Assembly (NCBI RefSeq): GCF_024622195.1
Contig: NZ_JANKBI010000028.1
Span: forward strand, 1-44,322
Direction: 5' to 3'
Source: Murimonas intestini
GTDB taxonomy: Bacteria > Bacillota > Clostridia > Lachnospirales > Lachnospiraceae
Length of the DNA: 44,322 nucleotides
How positions within the stretch are numbered: position 1 is the first letter of the stretch; each line of letters opens with the position of its first letter. Of the stretch, positions 14,685-23,320 are shown piece by piece. The translations under genes and the position numbers were made by a program. Below the pieces are notes generated by a model, which saw only the letters and a program-made list of their open reading frames with translations, was not told where the DNA came from and did not search any database.

Positions 14685-16322
14685 ATGATTAGTGCAAACA
14701 ATGTGACCCTCCGGGTCGGCAAAAAAGCGTTGTTCGAGGATGTAAATATTAAGTTTACAGAGGGCAACTGTTATGGCCTTATCGGCGCCAATGGTGCCGG
14801 CAAGTCTACTTTCCTGAAAATTCTTTCCGGGCAGCTGGAAACTACGAACGGCGATGTGGTGATCACTCCCGGACAGCGTCTTTCCTTCCTGCAGCAGGAC
14901 CACTTCAAATATGATTCATTCCCAGTACTTGACACTGTCATCATGGGAAACCAGCGCCTTTATGACATCATGAAGGAAAAAGAAGCTATCTATGCAAAAG
15001 AAGACTTTACAGATGAAGACGGTATCCGAGCCAGCGAACTGGAAGGCGAATTTGCAGAGATGAACGGCTGGGAGGCAGAATCTGACGCAGCACAGCTCCT
15101 CAACGGCCTTGGGATCGACACTTCCATCCACTATTCCATGATGTCAGAGCTCAACGGAAGCGAAAAGGTGAAGGTTCTTCTGGCACAGGCGCTTTTCGGA
15201 AATCCCGACATCCTTCTTTTGGACGAGCCTACCAACCACCTGGATATGGATGCCATTGAATGGCTGGAGGAGTTCCTGATCAATTTTGAAAATACTGTTA
15301 TCGTAGTATCACATGACCGTTACTTCCTGAATAAGGTATGTACACACATAGCAGATATTGATTACGGCAAGATCCAGCTCTATGCCGGAAACTATGATTT
15401 CTGGTATGAATCCAGCCAGCTCCTCATCAAACAGATGAAGGAAGCCAACAAGAAAAAGGAAGAAAAGATCAAAGAACTGCAGGACTTCATCTCCCGGTTC
15501 AGCGCTAATGCTTCAAAATCAAAGCAGGCTACTTCCCGTAAGAAAGCCCTTGAGAAGATCCAGCTTGATGAGATCCGTCCTTCCAGCAGAAAATATCCTT
15601 ACATTGATTTCCGTCCAAACCGCGAGATCGGAAATGAAGTTCTGGCTGTTGAAGGCCTTTCTAAGACTATCGACGGTGTGAAGATCCTGGACAACATCAC
15701 ATTCACCCTTGGCCATGAGGATAAGGTGGCATTTGTGGGCGGAAATGAACTTGCAAAAACTACTCTCTTCAAGATCCTGACAGGTGAGATGGAGCCGGAT
15801 GAAGGGACTTATAAATGGGGAGTCACAACCACCCAGGCTTACTTCCCCAAGGACAGCACTGCTGAATTCGACAATGACCTGATCATCGTGGACTGGCTCA
15901 CCCAGTATTCTGAAATCAAGGATGTGACATATGTCCGCGGTTTCCTGGGACGTATGCTCTTCGCAGGTGAAGACGGAGTGAAGAAGGTCAAAGTCCTCTC
16001 CGGAGGTGAGAAAGTGCGCTGCCTTCTTTCCAAGATGATGATTTCAGGGGCAAACGTACTGATCCTGGATGAGCCGACCAACCATCTGGATATGGAATCA
16101 ATCACAGCCCTCAACAACGGGCTTATAAAATTCCCAGGTGTGCTGATGTTCGCCTCCCATGACCACCAGTTTGTCCAGACGACAGCCAACCGCATTATGG
16201 AGATCATGCCGGGCGGCGCCCTGATCGATAAGATCACTTCCTACGATGAGTATCTTGCAAGTGACGAGATGGCCAGAAAGCGCCAGGTCTATACTGCAGA
16301 TGCCTCTCTGGAAGATAATTAA
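14685..16322 (+). CDS. ABC-F family ATPase (YkpA/YbiT-like)
   Basis: 545 residues, two ABC ATPase domains joined by a charged helical linker (about 245-300, EANKKKEEKIKELQDF) and no membrane segment: a soluble ribosome-associated ABC-F protein. Walker A1 is GANGAGKS (about residue 35) and Walker B1 LLLDEPTNHLD. The second nucleotide site has GGNELAKTT in place of the usual G-K-T loop, and the first signature is LNGSEK rather than LSGGE. The second signature LSGGEKVR and Walker B2 LILDEPTNHLD are intact. Similar deviations may be typical of this subgroup. Translation-factor function is more likely than drug resistance; that is inference. It is the only sizeable plus-strand gene in the window. 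Confidence 0.9.
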   Translation: MISANNVTLRVGKKALFEDVNIKFTEGNCYGLIGANGAGKSTFLKILSGQLETTNGDVVITPGQRLSFLQQDHFKYDSFPVLDTVIMGNQRLYDIMKEKEAIYAKEDFTDEDGIRASELEGEFAEMNGWEAESDAAQLLNGLGIDTSIHYSMMSELNGSEKVKVLLAQALFGNPDILLLDEPTNHLDMDAIEWLEEFLINFENTVIVVSHDRYFLNKVCTHIADIDYGKIQLYAGNYDFWYESSQLLIKQMKEANKKKEEKIKELQDFISRFSANASKSKQATSRKKALEKIQLDEIRPSSRKYPYIDFRPNREIGNEVLAVEGLSKTIDGVKILDNITFTLGHEDKVAFVGGNELAKTTLFKILTGEMEPDEGTYKWGVTTTQAYFPKDSTAEFDNDLIIVDWLTQYSEIKDVTYVRGFLGRMLFAGEDGVKKVKVLSGGEKVRCLLSKMMISGANVLILDEPTNHLDMESITALNNGLIKFPGVLMFASHDHQFVQTTANRIMEIMPGGALIDKITSYDEYLASDEMARKRQVYTADASLEDN

Positions 16323-16379
16323 TGTACTGACAGGATATTCCTATAAAAAGGAGGCTGCCGGAAACAGGCAGACTTAAAG

Positions 16380-16417
16380 AGGGGAGCCAATGACTCGTGC
16401 AAGTCATTGGCTCCCCT
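16380..16417. terminator. long hairpin between convergent genes
   Basis: A 16-bp perfect stem (AGGGGAGCCAATGACT and its complement) with loop CGTGCA, followed on the plus strand by GATATTTTAC. It sits between the convergent ABC-F and isomerase genes and may serve both directions. The T tract is poor, so the high stem stability carries the call. Confidence 0.75.
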
Positions 16418-16471
16418 GATATTTTACAGTTTCTCCTTTTCAGGATTCAGGCAGTATACCTTTCCACAATC

Positions 16472-17290
16472 TTAACACAGAACTTCTTTCATAAACATGA
16501 TGTCATGCTGCGCTGTCTGCGGATTCATTTCCTCGCGGAGCAGATACATATCCGGCGCATTTTCACGAAGCCATTTAGCTATTGCATCATATTGGATACA
16601 GCCTTCACCTAACAGGGTTGGCTGATATTCCCCGTTTTCCCCAAATACAAAATCTTTGATATGCATGGCCTCTATATATTTGCCCATATGCGAAAGCCAC
16701 CCGCTCCAGTACTTCTCCTGGTCTGTGGTATCCGGAAATTCCAGTAAATTAGAGGCATCGAAAATCACACGCAAATGTGCTTCGTCATTTACTTTTTCCA
16801 GCACCTCCATCAGTACCTCCAGGCTTTCAAGGGGATGCCAGTATACAGGCTCAACCGCAAGCTTTACCTCCAGCCTGGCCGCCTCTTCCACCGCGCGCTG
16901 CAAACTGTCCAGCATATGCGGATACCAGATTTTCTTCTGCTGGGCATCCAGATGCGGATACGCAGTCTCTGTGCCGACAACATTCGCTCCTGCCTCTTTG
17001 CTGTATGCCAGACACTTCTTTAACGTTGCGAGTGCATTTGCACGGATCTCATCGTCGGGATTGCCCAGATCCATATAACAGCCAAACACCGGAATCTCCA
17101 CTTTCTGGGATTCAAATGCCCGTCTGATCCGTTCCAGATGAGCAGGCGTGATATCCTCATAGCTGTCGATTCCCGTAAATGCCTTCGGAAGCGCAAGCTG
17201 CGCCGCATCATATCCTTCTTCATGAAGGACACGCGCCAGATCTTCTATTTCCATTTTTCCATAATCATGTGCCCGTACACCAATTTTCAT
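16472..17290 (-). CDS. sugar phosphate isomerase/epimerase (xylose isomerase-like TIM barrel)
   Basis: 272 residues, a TIM barrel of the AP-endonuclease-2/xylose isomerase superfamily. Probable metal ligands are the Glu in AVEPVYWHP, Asp in VIFDASNLLE, His in AMHIKDF and Glu in LLREEMNP. The substrate is not evident; families like this handle hexulose, inosose or tagatose-type sugars. AAAAAGGAGATC precedes the ATG. It follows the membrane protein gene by 28 bases on the same strand, so it may be part of the xre operon. Confidence 0.8.
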   Translation of the reverse strand: MKIGVRAHDYGKMEIEDLARVLHEEGYDAAQLALPKAFTGIDSYEDITPAHLERIRRAFESQKVEIPVFGCYMDLGNPDDEIRANALATLKKCLAYSKEAGANVVGTETAYPHLDAQQKKIWYPHMLDSLQRAVEEAARLEVKLAVEPVYWHPLESLEVLMEVLEKVNDEAHLRVIFDASNLLEFPDTTDQEKYWSGWLSHMGKYIEAMHIKDFVFGENGEYQPTLLGEGCIQYDAIAKWLRENAPDMYLLREEMNPQTAQHDIMFMKEVLC

Positions 17291-17318
17291 ACTCTGATCT
17301 CCTTTTTCTTCTTAATCT

Positions 17319-17807
17319 TCATAATTCTTTTTCCAGCCTGATCCTGTTGTATACTGCATATATTTCCACAAACAGATAAACCGCTACCAGGGTGAGCACG
17401 ATTTCTGGAGATATCCCCATAAACCCAAACGCCAGAATAACTGCGCCGAAAACATATGTCATGATATTAAATGCCTTTGCTTTTGCGATATTTCCAAGTG
17501 TAATATTTCTCTCGTCATTTTTGTTTATTTCATTCTGATGCTCTATATCAGGATGTTTCCTGTATACGCGCTTTGTATACAACTCCCCGAATCCATAGCC
17601 GAACATCCCGCAGCCAATACCGATAAGGCCATAGGGCAGGCCCTTCAGCGACTCCTGGAAAAACTCGATGTAAGATAAGGCTGGCCCGCCAATGATCAGA
17701 ATCAGCCCGGCTGCAGTAATAAGATAATTTTTATACCTTTTCGTGCGAAGCACGCCCATCCGTAAGGATCTGAATTTTGGGATGCACGTAGGTGTATACC
17801 TTTTCAT
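17319..17807 (-). CDS. small integral membrane protein paired with an Xre regulator
   Basis: 162 residues with about four hydrophobic segments: NYLITAAGLILIIGGPALSY, a glycine-rich GLIGIGCGMFGYGF, and two near the C-terminus around YVFGAVILAFGFMG and IVLTLVAVYLFVEIYAVY. Its ATG overlaps the TGA of the regulator gene (ATGA) and has GGAGGAG upstream, so it is translationally coupled. I do not recognise a named family. Xre regulator plus small membrane protein is a frequent Firmicutes pair whose role is unknown. Confidence 0.75.
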   Translation of the reverse strand: MKRYTPTCIPKFRSLRMGVLRTKRYKNYLITAAGLILIIGGPALSYIEFFQESLKGLPYGLIGIGCGMFGYGFGELYTKRVYRKHPDIEHQNEINKNDERNITLGNIAKAKAFNIMTYVFGAVILAFGFMGISPEIVLTLVAVYLFVEIYAVYNRIRLEKEL

Positions 17808-18007
17808 TTTGTCTCCTCCTCATAAATAAAAATCTGCTCAATGGTCGTTCCGAAAAAACGTGCGATTTTAAAAGCAAGTATGATTGACGGGTTATATCTT
17901 CCGTTTTCCAGTGAACCGATCGTCTGTCTCGATACCTCAAGGGCTGCAGCCAATTCTTCCTGGTTGATCCCCCGCTGTTTCCTGATTTCCTCCAATCGAT
18001 TTTTCAC
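17804..18007 (-). CDS. Xre/Cro-type transcriptional regulator
   Basis: 67 residues: RLEEIRKQRGINQEELAAAL, then the recognition helix VSRQTIGSLENGRYNPS, then the short IFIYEEE tail typical of small YgzD-like repressors. I choose the GTG at 18005-18007 because GGAGG lies 6-7 bases upstream. The ATG twelve codons earlier lies inside an operator-like palindrome near the transcription start and has no ribosome site. It probably represses its own operon through the two sites upstream. Confidence 0.88.
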   Translation of the reverse strand: MKNRLEEIRKQRGINQEELAAALEVSRQTIGSLENGRYNPSIILAFKIARFFGTTIEQIFIYEEETK

Positions 18008-18023
18008 ACAGCCACCTCCTTCT

Positions 18024-18090
18024 ATGGAAAGTTTGCTTTCCATATCTTGAGTATACCACAGATCCGCAGAATGTCAAGTAAGCTTTCCAT
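18024..18090 (-). promoter_or_regulatory. xre promoter with two 20-bp operator-like palindromes
   Basis: Promoter on the minus strand: TTGACA (18072-18077), 16 bases, TATACT (18050-18055). Site 1 (18024-18043) is ATGGAAAG-TTTG-CTTTCCAT, a perfect palindrome starting about where transcription starts. Site 2 (18071-18090) shares 16 of 20 positions with it, keeps the AAGT..GCTTTCCAT half, and covers the -35 box. The centres are 47 bp apart. Confidence 0.8.
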
Positions 18091-18096
18091 TAAAAC

Positions 18097-18134
18097 AAAA
18101 AAAATTACCCGGGGTGCACAAAGCACACTCCGGG
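18097..18134 (-). terminator. terminator of the GH2/ABC operon
   Basis: Minus strand CCCGG(A)GTG... / ...CACCCCGGG hairpin followed within a few bases by eight T; 15 bases past the GH2 stop. Confidence 0.85.
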
Positions 18135-18148
18135 CGTTTTAATATATT

Positions 18149-21100
18149 TTATATCTCATTGCCTGCGGCGTTTTTGGACTGCTCCAGGCATCTTCTGACA
18201 GCCACAGCACAGATAACTGCCTGATAGCTTCTTATTCTTGGGAAATGCAGAACAAGCTCTTTTTCTTTTATCTTTACCTTTACAGACTTTTTCAGACCCT
18301 TCAGACATCCTGCTTCCTGCCAGATATCCAGATTCTCTATGACCTTTTCGCCATTAACGGCCACATCAAATATCCGCCATCCTCTGCAGTCCATGCCTCC
18401 GCCGATACCATACCAGGGTTCTGTAAAGTACAGCTCCAGCTCGTATTCGCCAGGCTCTGCCTCAAAATGATAAGCCAGCTTTTCCCTGCCATAGCGGTAG
18501 GACTGGAATAATTCCTGATCCCGGGAATTTATGATTGGATCATATGTCCTTCCTTCACTTCCAATCTCATCCTCCACATTGTCATACTCCATTCCCCAGG
18601 AAGTCCACCCATATCCTCTGCCGGTCCATTTTCTGTCACAATACCACTTATTGCCGTTGACATCCTCATAATCTTTGCCTCCGCAGTTGACCCTGTAGAG
18701 ATATCCGTCTTCTCTGCCCTCATCGGGAAGCGTCAGATTTAGCGCCCCCTCATAAAGCCTTCCTGCATTTTCAGGCTCCAAAAGCCCTTCCAGCAGAACA
18801 GTGTCCCGGGCTGCCGGCTGTCCATCCACATACCCGACGGCATACAGCATCCCCCTCTCCACACTGACATTCTCAAACAGGAACGGTACACCTGTACTTC
18901 CTCTCCTCTTCTTTCCCAGAAGCCTGCTCTCATAATCGTTATAGAGTTCCACCTCATCGCAGTTGGAATAGACAGTCACATCGCATGTACGTGGTCCATC
19001 TATAAACCTGTCAGGCCATGTATGGGAGACAATATAGATCATAGGCTCACACCTGCCGCTTGTATAATGTGAGCGGTACATGTAAAAACAGTCTGTGGGC
19101 TCTCCCCAGCTGGTCAGCAGACCCTTGCTGTTCACTACCCCCACTGCATTGCTGCCCCTGCCGTCCAGACAGTAGAGCGTCTCTCTTCCGGGATTGGCAT
19201 GTGCGTTAAATATCCACTGGAAATGACCTGCCACATAATTTTTCTGTTTTTCTATCTCCTCCACCTTCTTCTGCAGGCAGTAACAGAAAAGCTCCTCACT
19301 CACATCCCCGCCTGTATTCTGGCGCTCTTCCATGCTGCCTTCCTCATGTTTCCCCAGAACCCTGTACTGGCCGTACTCACCTACCAGCTTCTGTCTTCTG
19401 ATATCAGCACCGTAATCAGATACGGTTCCCCCATAAGTGCCGCTCCAGTTCTGTGGAATATTCCAGTCGCTTCCGCTTCCCCCGTTGCATGTGGCAGTCT
19501 TCCTCTGCCCTGATGTGGTTGGGTCCAGCTCTCTGATCTCTCTAGTCAGTTCAGCAGTAAAAGATTCCGGCAGCATAGACTCATTCTGGATCCCCCAGAG
19601 GATCAGGCTGGGACTGTTGCGCCTCTCCCTCACCCATTCTCTTGTCAGGTTCCTGAAGTTCTCTCTGAATTCTTCCGTATCGAAATAGAGATGTGCCCCC
19701 ATCTGTGCCCAGTAGAGTATTCCGTTCCTGTCACAATAATCCATATACCGCAGGTTATGCGGACAATGTGCCTCTCTGAAAGCATTGAACCCGGCGGCCC
19801 TGATCTGGCGCATCCTGGCTTCTATCTGCTCTGTATCAAATGCATGGTCATTCCCCATAAGGTGCTCATATTCACATGTACCATTTATCAGGACGGGCTT
19901 TCCGTTAAGGAAGAAACGGTGGGGCTTCTCCCCGGCCCTGGCCGGCTGCTTATAGGGATATGCCTTGTTGGCTGTCTCCGCAGTCCTATACACTCCAAAG
20001 GGTGTCTTTACCTGCATAGGTTCGGTAAGGCGTCCTTCCAAATCCCTCAGGGTGCTTGCCACCTGATGATAATAAGGTGCCGTTTCCGACCATCTGTCAA
20101 GGAACTGCAGGCTCTCTGTCTTCTGGAAAATCACTTTTCTTTCTCCCGGCTGCAGCGCAGCACTCTGCTTCAGATCCGCGATGGACTTCGTCCTGTTATA
20201 TGTCTGGACAAAGGATTCCAGTTCCACCCGGTGGGGGACAGTATCCAGATTCTCCACCTCTGTCTCTATTTCAATGACAGTATCCTCCGATGCCAGGTCA
20301 GATATCCTTATTTTGACTCCTCCGTCCGTGATACGGACTTTTGGGCTGCTGCTGCATTTTACCACTTCATTAAAGTAGTGGTTCTCTCTGCCGGGTCTGG
20401 CTGTCAGCAGCTCCTGATCAAGTACCTGTCCTTCATCATCCCCAAAATTTTCCCACTCCAGGAACCTGATCCCAAAACTGTTCCTGACATGGTCTGATAC
20501 GCCGTCTTTTACAATGACATCTGTACTGACCTCATATACAGCCGGATTATCCAAATCCCACAGCTCATATTTATCCAGCTTTACTGACTGTACATCTGTC
20601 TTACTGCCTTTCGCCTCCAGTTTTATCTCTTTCTCAAGCCCGGCACACAGACTGCCGTCCGGCCCTTTGATCCTGTGGACAATAGTAACCTCGGCCTCCT
20701 GCTCCCTGAAGCTGCATATTTCTGTGGTGACTGTGATCTTTACAAGACCGTCTTCTTCTTTTTCACAGATGACGGCCACGCCAAACGGCTCAACTCGTAC
20801 ACTGCCTGTCTGATAACATGATACAGGCCTGAAAATCCCCAGCGGCTGGGAGCCTTCTGTATTCGGCGTGCCCCAGCAGCCTCCGCACACCCATGGAAGG
20901 TCATCGATTTTTTCCGGATGGTCAGTCCTCACAAGGATCTGGTTCTCCCCCTGCCATTTTAGCGCCCCGGTAATGTCAGCAGTATAACATGTCCTGCCTC
21001 CCTTGTGCCCGCCAATATATTTTCCATTCACCCAGAGCGACATATAGGAGCCTGCGCCTTCAAATTCCAGAAATGTATGTTTCTCTTCTCCGCCGTATTT

Positions 21101-21325
21101 CATGCTTTCCGGGATCTCAAGCTTCCTGCTATACCAGGCCGTGCCGTGCAGGTTTCCGTGAGAGAGACGGCGGTATCCCTGGTAATCCTCCCAGTTGTGG
21201 GGCAGATCCACTGTCTTGTCCCAGTCTTCATCCTTAAATGCTTTGCCCTGCAATTCCTCACAAGGCACAGACTCAAACCTGGTACGCCAGCCCTCGTTTA
21301 TGTACTGCTTTTCTCTGTATTCCAT
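18149..21325 (-). CDS. glycoside hydrolase family 2 (beta-galactosidase-like), with malectin-like C-terminus
   Basis: 1058 residues. There is a GH2 jelly-roll sugar-binding domain (about 10-180), Ig-like modules, then the TIM barrel from about 465. The acid/base Glu is in WGIQNES (about residue 582); the nucleophile is probably the Glu in KLVGEYGQYR (about 650). A C-terminal segment (about 935-1045) with EYELELYFTEPW and RIFDVAVNGE resembles malectin-type carbohydrate-binding domains. No signal peptide is seen, so the enzyme is probably cytoplasmic and acts on imported oligosaccharides. The precise bond cannot be told. Last gene of an ABC importer operon, 22 bases after the second permease. 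Confidence 0.88.
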   Translation of the reverse strand: MEYREKQYINEGWRTRFESVPCEELQGKAFKDEDWDKTVDLPHNWEDYQGYRRLSHGNLHGTAWYSRKLEIPESMKYGGEEKHTFLEFEGAGSYMSLWVNGKYIGGHKGGRTCYTADITGALKWQGENQILVRTDHPEKIDDLPWVCGGCWGTPNTEGSQPLGIFRPVSCYQTGSVRVEPFGVAVICEKEEDGLVKITVTTEICSFREQEAEVTIVHRIKGPDGSLCAGLEKEIKLEAKGSKTDVQSVKLDKYELWDLDNPAVYEVSTDVIVKDGVSDHVRNSFGIRFLEWENFGDDEGQVLDQELLTARPGRENHYFNEVVKCSSSPKVRITDGGVKIRISDLASEDTVIEIETEVENLDTVPHRVELESFVQTYNRTKSIADLKQSAALQPGERKVIFQKTESLQFLDRWSETAPYYHQVASTLRDLEGRLTEPMQVKTPFGVYRTAETANKAYPYKQPARAGEKPHRFFLNGKPVLINGTCEYEHLMGNDHAFDTEQIEARMRQIRAAGFNAFREAHCPHNLRYMDYCDRNGILYWAQMGAHLYFDTEEFRENFRNLTREWVRERRNSPSLILWGIQNESMLPESFTAELTREIRELDPTTSGQRKTATCNGGSGSDWNIPQNWSGTYGGTVSDYGADIRRQKLVGEYGQYRVLGKHEEGSMEERQNTGGDVSEELFCYCLQKKVEEIEKQKNYVAGHFQWIFNAHANPGRETLYCLDGRGSNAVGVVNSKGLLTSWGEPTDCFYMYRSHYTSGRCEPMIYIVSHTWPDRFIDGPRTCDVTVYSNCDEVELYNDYESRLLGKKRRGSTGVPFLFENVSVERGMLYAVGYVDGQPAARDTVLLEGLLEPENAGRLYEGALNLTLPDEGREDGYLYRVNCGGKDYEDVNGNKWYCDRKWTGRGYGWTSWGMEYDNVEDEIGSEGRTYDPIINSRDQELFQSYRYGREKLAYHFEAEPGEYELELYFTEPWYGIGGGMDCRGWRIFDVAVNGEKVIENLDIWQEAGCLKGLKKSVKVKIKEKELVLHFPRIRSYQAVICAVAVRRCLEQSKNAAGNEI

Positions 21326-21347
21326 AGTATGTATCCTGCATCCATGA

Positions 21348-22265
21348 TCAGCCCTTTACAGATCCGATCATGACTCCTTTCACAAAATATTTCTGTATAA
21401 ATGGATATATCACTAACACCGGTATTGTACTCACTACGATCAGGGCATATTTTATTACATCTGCTATCTGGGCGATCTGCATCTGCAGCTCAGGGTCTGT
21501 GACAGTAGACGGATCTATCTGATTTGCTATGAGGATCTCCTTCAGGAAGATAGGCAGTGAAAACAGCTCCCGGGAATTCAGGTAGAGCATGGGATTAAAA
21601 TATGAGTTCCAGTGTCCCACCCCATAAAAAAGTACAAGCACGGCGATGATAGCCTTGGACAGCGGCAGCACGATCATTGTAAAATATTTGATGTCGCTGC
21701 ACCCGTCGATCTTTGCTGCATCCAGCAGTTCACCCGGGATACTGTTTTTAATAAATGTCCTGGCTATTATAAGGTTATAGACCCCTACAGCTCCCGGGAT
21801 AACCATGGACCAGATAGAATCCAGCATATGCAGGGAACGTATCAGCATATATGTAGGTATCATACCGCCGCTGAAAAACATGGTAAAAGTAAATATAAGC
21901 ATGATCTTATTCGTTCCCGGCACATCGTCCCTGGAAAGCGCATAAGCTGATATCATAGTCATTACAAGATTTATCAGTGTACCTACTACTGTATACACGA
22001 TTGAATTTTTAAAGCCGATCAGAATATCTTTATTGTGGAATACTGTCTTGTATCCCTCCAGGCTGAAATCCACAGGCCAGAGAAATACTTTTCCGGCAGA
22101 CACTGCCTGGCCTGATGAAAATGATGCCGCCACCACAAAGACAATAGGGTACAGCACTGCCAGAAGAAAGAGGGACAGACCGATCCCTGAAATTATATAA
22201 AAGGTCCTGTCGCTTCCCCCTGTCCCGCGCAGTCTTTTCTTTTTCACTGATTTATTCTCCATCAT
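21348..22265 (-). CDS. carbohydrate ABC permease, inner-membrane subunit 2 (LplC/YtcP-like)
   Basis: 305 residues with about six membrane segments and the ABC coupling loop LLDAAKIDGCSDIKYFTMIVLPLSK (EAA-type). The C-terminus QKYFVKGVMIGSVKG is typical of YtcP/LplC-type sugar permeases. It pairs with the permease encoded 9 bases upstream. No ATPase gene is in the locus, so a shared MsmX-like ATPase is expected from what is known of this family. Confidence 0.9.
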   Translation of the reverse strand: MMENKSVKKKRLRGTGGSDRTFYIISGIGLSLFLLAVLYPIVFVVAASFSSGQAVSAGKVFLWPVDFSLEGYKTVFHNKDILIGFKNSIVYTVVGTLINLVMTMISAYALSRDDVPGTNKIMLIFTFTMFFSGGMIPTYMLIRSLHMLDSIWSMVIPGAVGVYNLIIARTFIKNSIPGELLDAAKIDGCSDIKYFTMIVLPLSKAIIAVLVLFYGVGHWNSYFNPMLYLNSRELFSLPIFLKEILIANQIDPSTVTDPELQMQIAQIADVIKYALIVVSTIPVLVIYPFIQKYFVKGVMIGSVKG

Positions 22266-22274
22266 ACTCCTCCT

Positions 22275-23243
22275 CTAAAAGATCCCATTTCCGCTCAGCC
22301 TCTTGCTCAGCCAGTTGACAGAGACTAGCAGAACAAAATTTATCACGGAATTAAACATACCGATCGCCGTAGACAATGAGAAATCACCGATTCCCCTTGC
22401 AAGTCCCACTTTGTATACATAGGTGGAGATAACCTCGCTGGAAGCAATATTTAAGTCGTTCTGCAGGAGGAGCACCTTCTCAAATCCCACATTCATAATA
22501 TTTCCCGCTGCCAGTATCAGCATGATAGTTGCTGTAGGCATGATACTTGGCCAGTCCACGTAGCGCACCCGCTGGAATCTGGATGCACCGTCGATCTTTG
22601 CGGCTTCGTGGAGTGACGGATCTACATTTGCAAGCGCAGCGATGTAGATAATTGCGCTGTATCCTGTTGTCTGCCAGACGCTGGACCATACATAGACATG
22701 TTTAAAGGATGAGGCTTTTCCCAGAATATCGGGCGCCACTTTTCCTGTAAACAGGGAATAGAGGGCGCCGTATATGCCTGTCCTGTAATTGAGCACCTGC
22801 ATTACAAGCCCTACCATAACTACAGTAGAAATAAAGTATGGTATATAAGTAGTAGTCTGCACCACTTTATTAAAGCGTTTCCCCGGAAATGAGTTCAGAA
22901 TGAGCGCAAATATAATCGGGACCGGAAATGTGATAAGCAGGCTGTATACAGATACTGTAAGCGTATTCTTCAGGACCTGGGTAAACTTGTATGAAGAAAA
23001 GAATTTTTGAAAATTGGCCAGACCTACAAAATCACTTCCCCATATCCCTTTAGTCATATCATAATCTTTGAAAGCCATGACAAGTCCGCCCATGGGAATA
23101 TATGCAAAAATCAGAATATAGGCCAAAGGCAGGAGTAACAGAAGGTAAATCTGCCACCTCGCTTTTATCTGCTTTTTAAGCAGATCCCTCTGGGCTGCCT
23201 TCCGCCGCTTTTTATCAACTGCCGTAACCGCACAGGTTTTCAT
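22275..23243 (-). CDS. carbohydrate ABC permease subunit 1 (LplB/YteP-like)
   Basis: 322 residues; a basic N-terminal tail, then membrane segments starting IYLLLLLPLAYILIFAYIPM, with the EAA loop LHEAAKIDGASRFQRVRYVDWPS. This is the LplB/YteP type that imports di- or oligosaccharides. It follows the solute-binding protein gene after a 77-base gap holding a hairpin, a common way to express the binding protein in excess. Confidence 0.9.
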   Translation of the reverse strand: MKTCAVTAVDKKRRKAAQRDLLKKQIKARWQIYLLLLLPLAYILIFAYIPMGGLVMAFKDYDMTKGIWGSDFVGLANFQKFFSSYKFTQVLKNTLTVSVYSLLITFPVPIIFALILNSFPGKRFNKVVQTTTYIPYFISTVVMVGLVMQVLNYRTGIYGALYSLFTGKVAPDILGKASSFKHVYVWSSVWQTTGYSAIIYIAALANVDPSLHEAAKIDGASRFQRVRYVDWPSIMPTATIMLILAAGNIMNVGFEKVLLLQNDLNIASSEVISTYVYKVGLARGIGDFSLSTAIGMFNSVINFVLLVSVNWLSKRLSGNGIF

Positions 23244-23263
23244 TTATATCCTCCTTCTTGAAA

Positions 23264-23287
23264 GGGGAACCGTTTTACTGGCTCCCC
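23264..23287 (-). other. intercistronic hairpin between binding protein and permease genes
   Basis: GGGGA-CC / GG-TCCCC hairpin on the minus strand, followed by TTTC. It probably attenuates transcription or protects the upstream message. Confidence 0.5.
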
Positions 23288-23320
23288 TCCCTGATCTGCT
23301 ATTTTTTACTGTTCAGTACC

